Source: Actinomycetota bacterium
Lineage (GTDB): Bacteria > Actinomycetota > Thermoleophilia > Gaiellales > Gaiellaceae
DNA length: 64,000 nt
Direction: 5' to 3'
NCBI GenBank assembly: GCA_005888315.1
Contig: VAWH01000021.1
Span: 1 to 64,000, forward strand
The notes under the pieces: model-generated
Database searches by the model: none
The model's input: only the letters and a program-made list of their open reading frames with translations
Told to the model about the DNA's origin: nothing
Shown here: piece by piece, positions 24,379 to 30,696 of the stretch
Numbering within the stretch: position 1 is the stretch's first letter
Layout of the letters: the number at the start of each line of letters is the position of its first letter
Position numbers and translations under genes: made by a program

Positions 24379-25067
24379 ACACCCGTGGCGTCGAAGTGAT
24401 CGTTGCCGATGACGAGGAATCCGCCGCGCGAAGAGTCGCCGACTTGCTTGCCGCTGCTGCGCGCGAAGGAAGCGAGATCGCGCTCACCGGCGGCTCGACG
24501 CCTGGTCGCGCCTACGAGCTCGCCGCCCGGCTCGAGCCCAACTGGGGCCGCGCGGGCATCTGGTGGGGCGACGAGCGCTGCGTCGCCCCGGACGACGAAC
24601 GGTCGAACTTCCGGCTCGCGCAAGAGAAGCTGATCGTCAGGCTCGACGGCCCTCCCGCGCGAGTCCACCGAATCCGCGGCGAGGACGAGCCTGCCGCGGC
24701 TGCGGCGGTGTACGAACAGGAGCTGAAAGGAACGACGCTCGACCTGCTCCTGCTCGGACTCGGGCCCGACGGTCACGTGGCGTCGCTGTTTCCGCATGCG
24801 CCGGGATTGGAGGAAACCGAGCGGCTCGTGATCCACGCCGAGCCCCAACTCGACCCCTACGTCGAGCGCGTGACGCTGACACCGCCGGCGCTGCGTGGCG
24901 CTCGCCGGATCGTCTTCCTGGTCACCGGCGAACAAAAGGCCGAGGCGGTCGCTGGTGCGCTTGCCGGGCCGCCCGACCCCGCCGTGCCGGGCAGCCTGAT
25001 CCGATCCGAGCACGGCGAGACGCTGGCGATCCTGGATCGACAGGCCGCTTCGCGGTTGGGCGACTAA
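24375..25067 (+). CDS. pgl: 6-phosphogluconolactonase
   Basis: This 230-residue protein is of the SugarP-isomerase/NagB-like fold: LTGGSTPGRAYELAA near residue 36, WWGDERCVAPDDERSNFRLA and LLLGLGPDGHVASLFPH with the catalytic His, then RVTLTPPAL. It hydrolyses 6-phosphoglucono-lactone in the oxidative pentose phosphate pathway. The GTG overlaps the proC stop, giving translational coupling. No zwf or gnd is in the window. Confidence 0.93.
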   Translation: MNTRGVEVIVADDEESAARRVADLLAAAAREGSEIALTGGSTPGRAYELAARLEPNWGRAGIWWGDERCVAPDDERSNFRLAQEKLIVRLDGPPARVHRIRGEDEPAAAAAVYEQELKGTTLDLLLLGLGPDGHVASLFPHAPGLEETERLVIHAEPQLDPYVERVTLTPPALRGARRIVFLVTGEQKAEAVAGALAGPPDPAVPGSLIRSEHGETLAILDRQAASRLGD

Positions 25068-25068
25068 T

Positions 25069-25225
25069 GCACCCGTCCGCAAGTTCAGGCACGCGCCCGG
25101 CGGCGTCTCGCTGCCCGTGGCTGCGTCCTCGGTCGCCCCGATAGAACCACTATCGGGACTCCCTGCGTCCTTGCCACGAACACGATCCATCCCCCGGATC
25201 ACGCACCAAACTTACGGACGGGTGT
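25069..25225. ncRNA. Pseudo-symmetric structured element between pgl and an ArsR-like gene
   Basis: Three nested stems centre on one point: outer arms 25069-25085/25209-25225 (15 of 17 bp), middle arms CGTGGC 25116-25121/GCCACG 25173-25178, and apical CCCGATAG 25137-25144/CTATCGGG 25150-25157 with loop AACCA. Between the middle and apical stems, each side carries CTGCGTCCT (25121-25129 and 25163-25171). A TAAGTT box inside the right arm reads to the minus strand. It could be a structured RNA on either strand or a small palindromic mobile element. I know no matching family. Confidence 0.45.
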
Positions 25226-25248
25226 ACTAGACGCCTGAGGGCGTTTCC

Positions 25249-25260
25249 GTATATATATAC
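25249..25260. promoter_or_regulatory. Perfect AT-rich palindrome before the ArsR-like gene
   Basis: GTATATATATAC is a perfect 12-bp dyad 5 bp before the GTG start and stands out in this GC-rich genome. It must overlap the -10 region, and is a likely operator for autoregulation by the winged-helix protein it precedes. Confidence 0.55.
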
Positions 25261-25265
25261 GCAGG

Positions 25266-25811
25266 GTGTCGTCACCCGAGCCGCAGCCGCCGCTGCTCGA
25301 CGTCTTCACCATCGATCGTCCGGAGCAGCTGAAAGCCCTCGGCCATCCGCTGCGCCTGCGCGTGCTCGAGATGCTTGGCCAGAGCGAGGAAGCGTCGCTG
25401 ACGAACCGCGAGCTCGCCCAGCGCCTCGGCGTCGATCCCGGCCACCTCCACTTCCACGTGCGGATGCTCTTGCGGGCCGGCCTGATCGATCGCGCCGACG
25501 GCGGCCACGGCCGGGAGAAGCCTTATCGCGCCGTCGCGCGAACGGTGCGGGTGGCGCCGGAGCTCGTCTCGACCGGCCTCGGCACCGACGTGCGCGCGTC
25601 GATGGTCGACGACCTCCAGCGCGCCTGGGCCGCGTTCGGCGCCTCGGGGAAGTTCCGGATCACGCAAACCACGGTGCGCATCCCGCAGGAGCGAGCGTTG
25701 CGGCTGATCGAAGAGATCGCCGAGCGGGTGCGAGACGAGGAGACCGACGACGACGACCCGCTCGTGGTCACGGCATTCGTGCATCCGGTGCGCACCGGCA
25801 GCACGGACTAG
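25266..25811 (+). CDS. ArsR-like winged-helix transcriptional regulator
   Basis: This 181-residue protein has an N-terminal HTH_20/ArsR fold: FTIDRPEQLKALGHPLRLRV, the helix NRELAQRLGVDPGHLHFHVR as recognition region and the wing GGHGREKPYRAVA. The C-terminal half (residues 95-181) is a helical region with a final acidic turn before a beta segment. No Cys metal site like that of ArsR itself is present, so the ligand is probably not a thiophilic metal. Expression may be autoregulated through the palindrome just upstream. Confidence 0.8.
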   Translation: MSSPEPQPPLLDVFTIDRPEQLKALGHPLRLRVLEMLGQSEEASLTNRELAQRLGVDPGHLHFHVRMLLRAGLIDRADGGHGREKPYRAVARTVRVAPELVSTGLGTDVRASMVDDLQRAWAAFGASGKFRITQTTVRIPQERALRLIEEIAERVRDEETDDDDPLVVTAFVHPVRTGSTD

Positions 25812-25919
25812 TCTAGGCACTCGGTTGCGACGCCGACCAAGAGGATGTCCGGGCTTTGCGCGGGCGTCCGCCTAATCCCGGTGAAACAACGGGCCGGTTC
25901 GTCCTTCTGAAACCGGTGC

Positions 25920-26609
25920 TCAGTCTGGGAGGAGCGGCGAGGAGAGCTCAGCGGTGACCCCGCGGCGCTCGGCGAGCGCCTGTAGGACGAGCACCGTGTC
26001 GGCGACGGGAACGTCCTCGAGGTACTCCTCGCGGTTCACGAACGACTCGAGCACTCCCTCGACGGCCTGGGTGTAGCCGAGCACGTCATGGGCGGCGAGG
26101 AAGGCGAGGGCGTCACCGACCTCGGCGGGGAAGTCGTCGCGCGTCCGAATCGCGTCGGCGTGGACGCGCGCGTGCTCGTCGTCGCCCAGCACGAGCTGGG
26201 CGAGCGCAGCGGCGTAGCGGCCGATCGGCGAGTCGGCCTCGGCGGCGCCCGCCTCGAGCGCCCAACGCGCGTCTGCGGCGGCACCGGCCCAATCCTCCGC
26301 AAGGAGCCGTGCCTTCATCGCCCCGATCGGACGGCCCCAGCTTCCGGGCGGCGCTTCCGCGAAGCTCTCGCGGTAGCGCTCAGCCGCGCGGACAAGCCGG
26401 GTCGCGGCTTCCTCCCGGCGGCCGGCCATCAGCAGTGCGAGCCCGGCGCCGGCGGCCGCGTTGCCCAGCCGGGTCAGCTGGCGCTGGCGTGAATCGGCGT
26501 CCACGATGTCGGGGAGGCGGGCCTCGCCGTCCCGGTAGCGCGCGTCCTCACGGTCGACGTGGGCCTGCCAGTTTTCGCGCGCTTCGGCTCCGGTTCCTTG
26601 CTTAGGCAC
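25920..26609 (-). CDS. TPR-like helical protein of unknown function
   Basis: This protein of about 229 residues is almost all helical, rich in Ala, Glu and Arg, with TPR-like pairs (AGLALLMAGRREEAATRLVRA, then AMKARLLAEDWAGAAADARW, then LAQLVLGDDEHARVHADAI). It lacks an HTH, a signal peptide and catalytic motifs. The GTG at 26609 is chosen because GGGGAGGAGG lies 6 nt upstream. It probably acts as a protein-binding scaffold. Confidence 0.6.
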   Translation of the reverse strand: MPKQGTGAEARENWQAHVDREDARYRDGEARLPDIVDADSRQRQLTRLGNAAAGAGLALLMAGRREEAATRLVRAAERYRESFAEAPPGSWGRPIGAMKARLLAEDWAGAAADARWALEAGAAEADSPIGRYAAALAQLVLGDDEHARVHADAIRTRDDFPAEVGDALAFLAAHDVLGYTQAVEGVLESFVNREEYLEDVPVADTVLVLQALAERRGVTAELSSPLLPD

Positions 26610-26732
26610 AGCCAACCTCCTCCCCGCGTCGAGCGTATCGAGCTTCGGCGCACGGGTGGTTGACGAGACTGCGCCGAAACTGTGCCGATCACTCGGCCTG
26701 CGGGGCCGGCCGCGTCCACTAGCCTTGCTGCG

Positions 26733-27911
26733 GTGCGCGAGCTTCGCGAGGTCTACTACGTCGACGGCGTCCGGAGCGCCTTCGGGCGGGCCGGACCGCA
26801 GGGGGTCTTCTGGCGGACCCGCGCCGACGACATGGCGGTCAAGCTCGTCCGTGAGCTCCTACGCCGCAACGACTCGCTGCCACCGGAGCGGATCGACGAC
26901 GTCGCCTTCGCCGCCACCGCGCAGGTCGGCGACCAAGGGCTGACGCTAGGTCGGGACGTCGCTTTGCTGGCGGGCCTACCGCGGACGGTTCCCGGCTTCG
27001 CGGTCGATCGAATGTGCGCGGGCGCATTGACGGCGATCACGACCGGCGCCGGTGAGATCGCGATGGGGGCAGCGGATGTGATTCTCGCGGGCGGCGTCGA
27101 GCACATGGGACGGCATCCGATGCTCGAAGATGTCGACTACAACCCGCGCTTCGTCGCCGAGGGCCTGATCGACCCCTCGGCGGCGACGATGGGCCAGACC
27201 GCCGAAAACCTGCACGACCGCTTCCCGCAGATCACGAAAGACGATGCCGACGCCTACGCGGTTCGTTCGCACCAGCGCCTCGCCGAGGCCTGGAGGAACG
27301 GGGCGATGCGCGAGACGGTCGTGCCGATGAGCGTCTTCACCGAGGAGGGCTGGCGCCAGGCCGACCGCGACGAGTTCCTGCGCCCCGACACCTCGCTCGA
27401 CGCGATTCGCGACCTGCCGACGCCTTTCCGCCCCGGCGGCAGAGTGACGGCGGGCAACTCGGCGGGTCTCACCGACGGCGCGACCGTGTCGCTGCTCGCC
27501 TCTGAGCAGGCGGCCGAGGAGTTCGTCCTCGAGCCGAAGCTCCGGCTCGTCTCGTTCGCATTCGCCGGCGTCGAGCCGGAGCTGATGGGCATGGGACCGG
27601 TGCCGGCAACGGCGAAGGCGCTCGAGCAGGCGAGGCTCACGATCGAGGAGATCGACGCCTTCGAGCTCAACGAGCCGTTCGCCGTGCAGGTGTTGACTTG
27701 GTGCGAAGGGATGGGGGTCTCGCCCGACGACGAGCGGCTGAATCCCTACGGCGGCGCGATCGCCTGCGGCCATCCACTTGCGGCGACCGGCGTGCGGCTC
27801 GTCGCCCAGCTCGCCTACGCGATGCGCGAGCAACCGAGCGCCCGCTACGGGCTGACGGCTCTCTGCGTCGGGATGGGCATGGGCGCCGCGCTCGTGTGGG
27901 AGCGTGTCTGA
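26733..27911 (+). CDS. Acetyl-CoA acyltransferase (thiolase)
   Basis: This 392-residue thiolase has the nucleophilic Cys in VDRMCAGALTAITTGAGEIA near residue 92, the NEPFAV motif near 310, the GGAIACGHPLAATG motif with catalytic His and the second Cys in LTALCVGMGMGAALV. It cleaves 3-ketoacyl-CoA to acetyl-CoA. It overlaps the fused hydratase/dehydrogenase gene by 8 bp, the classical FadA/FadB pairing. A leaderless promoter (TAGCCT at 26720-26725, 7 nt) fixes the GTG start. Confidence 0.93.
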   Translation: MRELREVYYVDGVRSAFGRAGPQGVFWRTRADDMAVKLVRELLRRNDSLPPERIDDVAFAATAQVGDQGLTLGRDVALLAGLPRTVPGFAVDRMCAGALTAITTGAGEIAMGAADVILAGGVEHMGRHPMLEDVDYNPRFVAEGLIDPSAATMGQTAENLHDRFPQITKDDADAYAVRSHQRLAEAWRNGAMRETVVPMSVFTEEGWRQADRDEFLRPDTSLDAIRDLPTPFRPGGRVTAGNSAGLTDGATVSLLASEQAAEEFVLEPKLRLVSFAFAGVEPELMGMGPVPATAKALEQARLTIEEIDAFELNEPFAVQVLTWCEGMGVSPDDERLNPYGGAIACGHPLAATGVRLVAQLAYAMREQPSARYGLTALCVGMGMGAALVWERV

Positions 27912-29886
27912 GCCGCTAACGGCGTTCAAGCTCGCGCGGGTGACACGACCGGAGCTGCCCCGGCCGGTCGCGCTCGTGACGATCGACAACGGCGCCGACC
28001 ACACCAAGCCGACCATCTTCGGCCGGCCCGCGTTCGAATCGCTCGATCGTTTGCTCAGCGAGCTCGAGGCCGGCGACTGGGCGGCGCTCGTGATCACCGG
28101 TAAGCCGTACTTCTTCTCGGCGGGCGCCGATCTCGCGGAGTTCTCGCGCATGGCGCCCGAGCTGGCGCGCGAGGGCAGTAGGGCCGGGCACGACCTCTTC
28201 GGCCGGATTCGCTCCCTGCCCTATCCGACCGTGGCCGCGGTCAACGGGGCGTGCCTCGGCGGCGGCGTCGAGCTGGCGCTGCACTGCGACGCGCGCACGA
28301 TCTCGACGGCGGTTCGTCATTTCGCCTGTCCCGAGTGCTTCCTGGGGATCGTTCCGGGCTGGGGCGGGACGCAACTCGTGCCGCGTCTCGTCGGCGCGAC
28401 GACTGCGATCGAATTCATCGTCGAGAACCCGCTGCGCCAGAACCGGATGCTCGACGGGCGGCGGGCACACCAGCTCGGCTTCGCCGACCGGCTGCTCGAA
28501 CCAGCCGAGTTCGTGGACGAGTCGCTGTCGTTTGCGACCGAGCTCGCACGAAACCGCACCGAGACCGCACCAAACCGCGAAACCGGGGACAGACCCCAGG
28601 ACGAGCCCGTTGCGGACACGGTGCGTAAGGCCCGCGCTCGACTCGACGACGTTGTGCACGGCGCCGCGCCGGCGCCGTATCGCGCGCTCGACCTGATTGA
28701 GGGCGCGCTTTCGTACTGGAGCCTCGAGGAGGGCTATCGAGCGGAGGAAGACGCGATCGCCGAGCTTTTGCCAGGGCCGCAAGCCCAGGCCTCGCTCTAC
28801 GCGTTCGACCTGATCGAGCGGCGTGCGAAGAGGCGACCCCGCTTCGACGCCGGGCCGCGTCCCGTCAACGCGGTCGGCATCGTCGGCGCGGGGCTGATGG
28901 CGACGCAGCTCGCGACGCTGTTCTTACGCCGCCTCGAGCTGCCGCTCGTGATCGCGGACGTCGACGAGCAGGTTCTCGACCGGGCGCGCGGGACGATCGA
29001 GGCCGAGCTCGCGGCCCTCGTCGCCAAAGGCCGCTATGACGAGGGAAAGGCCCGCTTCCTGGGCTCGCTCGTCCGCACGACCACAGGCCGTGCCGAGTTC
29101 GCCGACTGTGACCTCGTGCTCGAGGCCGTCTTCGAGGAGCTGGAGCTGAAGCGCAGCATCTTCGCGGAGGTCGAAGCGACCGTCGCCCCGAGCTGCGTGT
29201 TCGCCACGAACACGTCAGCGCTCTCGGTGACCGCGATGGCCGCCGGGCTCGAACAGCCCGGGCGCGTGGTCGGCATGCACTTCTTCAACCCGGTCGCGCT
29301 CTTGCCGCTCGTCGAAATCGTTCGCGGCGAACAAACCGACGACGCGACCGCCGCGACCGCGTTCGAGCTCGCGACGAAGCTCCGTAAGCGTCCGCTCCTG
29401 GTCAAGGACGCGCCCGCCTTCGTGGTCAACCGGATCCTGACGCGGCTGCTGTCGGTCGTCCTGACCGCGCTCGAGCGCGGCAACTCGATCGAAGAAACCG
29501 ACGAGGCGATCCTGCGACTTGGGCTGCCGATGGCGCCGTCGGTGCTGCTGCAGATGGTCGGGCCTCGCGTCGCCTTGCACGTGCTCGCGACCCTCCACGA
29601 GGCCTATCCGGGGCGCTTCCCGCTCTCGCAGACGCTCGCGAACTACGCCGAAGGCCGCGAGGAGATCGCGGCCGCCGAGCACGCCCCGCTCTCCCAAGAG
29701 GAGATCCTCGAGACGGCGCTGGCCGCGATCGCGGACGAGATCCGGCACCTGCTCGAGGACGGAGTCGTGCCCGCGGCGGCCGACGTCGACACGGCCCTGA
29801 TCCTCGGCGCGGGCTTCCCATTCTGGCTGGGGGGAATCACCAAGCACCTCGAGCACGCAGGCATCTCGGCCAGAATGGCCTCGTGA
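27904..29886 (+). CDS. Fused enoyl-CoA hydratase/3-hydroxyacyl-CoA dehydrogenase
   Basis: This 660-residue FadB/FadJ-like protein has an N-terminal crotonase domain (residues 15-215: GKPYFFSAGADLAEFSRM, NGACLGGGVELALHCDAR and ECFLGIVPGWGGTQLVPRLVG). A charged linker (215-320) leads to the NAD domain (VGIVGAGLMATQLATLFLRR) and the dehydrogenase C-terminal domain (GMHFFNPVALLPLVEIVRGE, then DAPAFVVNRIL). It hydrates enoyl-CoA and oxidises the 3-hydroxy product before the thiolase step. A GGGGACAGACCCC REP-like sequence sits in frame in the linker (28585-28597). Confidence 0.93.
   Translation: MSEPLTAFKLARVTRPELPRPVALVTIDNGADHTKPTIFGRPAFESLDRLLSELEAGDWAALVITGKPYFFSAGADLAEFSRMAPELAREGSRAGHDLFGRIRSLPYPTVAAVNGACLGGGVELALHCDARTISTAVRHFACPECFLGIVPGWGGTQLVPRLVGATTAIEFIVENPLRQNRMLDGRRAHQLGFADRLLEPAEFVDESLSFATELARNRTETAPNRETGDRPQDEPVADTVRKARARLDDVVHGAAPAPYRALDLIEGALSYWSLEEGYRAEEDAIAELLPGPQAQASLYAFDLIERRAKRRPRFDAGPRPVNAVGIVGAGLMATQLATLFLRRLELPLVIADVDEQVLDRARGTIEAELAALVAKGRYDEGKARFLGSLVRTTTGRAEFADCDLVLEAVFEELELKRSIFAEVEATVAPSCVFATNTSALSVTAMAAGLEQPGRVVGMHFFNPVALLPLVEIVRGEQTDDATAATAFELATKLRKRPLLVKDAPAFVVNRILTRLLSVVLTALERGNSIEETDEAILRLGLPMAPSVLLQMVGPRVALHVLATLHEAYPGRFPLSQTLANYAEGREEIAAAEHAPLSQEEILETALAAIADEIRHLLEDGVVPAAADVDTALILGAGFPFWLGGITKHLEHAGISARMAS
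28585..28597. repeat. REP-like palindrome inside the fusion gene's linker
   Basis: GGGG-ACAGA-CCCC lies in frame in the flexible linker of the beta-oxidation fusion. It resembles GAGGACAGTCCCC in the loop of the hairpin next to the REP-associated transposase (50475-50487), identical at 11 of 13 positions. Confidence 0.45.
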
Positions 29887-30485
29887 ACGACGACTGGCGG
29901 ATCAGAGTCGAGCTGGAAGAGGGCCGGGCCGAGAGCACGCTCGAACGGCTCGGACTGGATCTCAGCTTCGAGGCCCGCAAGCTCGCCGAGGAGCTCGAGG
30001 GCCGGCGCCTGGTCGTCTCGCGGGACGAGGACACCCTGTTCGTCTACACCGGTTCGAGGCCCGAGGCCGAGCGCGCCCACGCCGTCGTTCAAGCCGAGCT
30101 CAGCGAACTCGGGGCCGAGGCACGCGTCGGCCGAATCGAGCACTGGCTCGCGGACGAGGACCGGTGGGACGACGAACCGCCAGAGCAATTTGAGGCCGAG
30201 CAGGATGTCCTCGCGCAGGGCCTCTCGCCGTGGGAAGTGCGGCTCGAGGCCGACTCTCCACACGAGGCGGAGGCGCTCGCGGACAAGCTGGCCGCCGAAG
30301 GCTACGGCGTTGTCCGCCGGCACACCTACGTCCTCGTCGGCGCTGCCTCGGAGGGCGAGGCTCGCGAGCTGGCAAGACGGCTGCACGGCGAGCCCGAAGC
30401 GAGCGGCGAGCTCGTCTACGAAACTCTGCCGCAGAACCCGTTTGCGATATTTGGCGGCCTCGGGGGATCGGGCACGCCACTCTAA
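29883..30485 (+). CDS. Conserved-looking acidic protein with two alpha/beta repeats
   Basis: This 200-residue soluble protein appears to hold two related ferredoxin-like units. The first has WRIRVELEEGRAESTLERLG and LFVYTGSRPEAERAHAVVQ; the second has WEVRLEADSPHEAEALADKL, HTYVLVGAASEGEARELARRL and a final FAIFGGLG. The second resembles SPOR/DUF2007-type folds. The GTG overlaps the fadB-like stop by 4 bp, so it is co-expressed with beta-oxidation. Function is unknown. Confidence 0.6.
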   Translation: MNDDWRIRVELEEGRAESTLERLGLDLSFEARKLAEELEGRRLVVSRDEDTLFVYTGSRPEAERAHAVVQAELSELGAEARVGRIEHWLADEDRWDDEPPEQFEAEQDVLAQGLSPWEVRLEADSPHEAEALADKLAAEGYGVVRRHTYVLVGAASEGEARELARRLHGEPEASGELVYETLPQNPFAIFGGLGGSGTPL

Positions 30486-30672
30486 GAGCGTCGGTCTGAT
30501 AAGGGCGAACGGGCATCGGCTCTGCGGCCCGGGATTAGACGGCCGACCGCGCAAAGCCGGGACGTCTTCTGGGTTGGCGTCGCAAGCGAGCGCCTTGGAG
30601 CCCAATCGGGTATGCTCTACAGCGCGAAGCTCGCCAGGGGTTGGACGCGGGCTCGCTTCTCATTACGAGGTT

Positions 30673-30692
30673 GCAGCACTGGAAAGTGCTGC
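30673..30692 (+). promoter_or_regulatory. Hairpin over the ribosome-binding region of the helicase gene
   Basis: GCAGCACT-GGAA-AGTGCTGC is a perfect 8-bp stem with a GGAA loop, 4 bp before the ATG at 30697. The only Shine-Dalgarno-like bases (GGAAAG) are in the loop and stem, so folding could limit translation. It ends a 211-bp leader that holds another hairpin (GGCGTCGCAAGCGAGCGCC at 30576-30594). Confidence 0.5.
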
Positions 30693-30696
30693 GTCG

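Noticed and set aside
23547-25202. Long minus-strand open frame antisense to proC and pgl
   Set aside because: It mirrors two clearly conserved plus-strand genes and its product looks like low-complexity antisense sequence. Its start coincides with the 25.1 kb element, which is reported separately.
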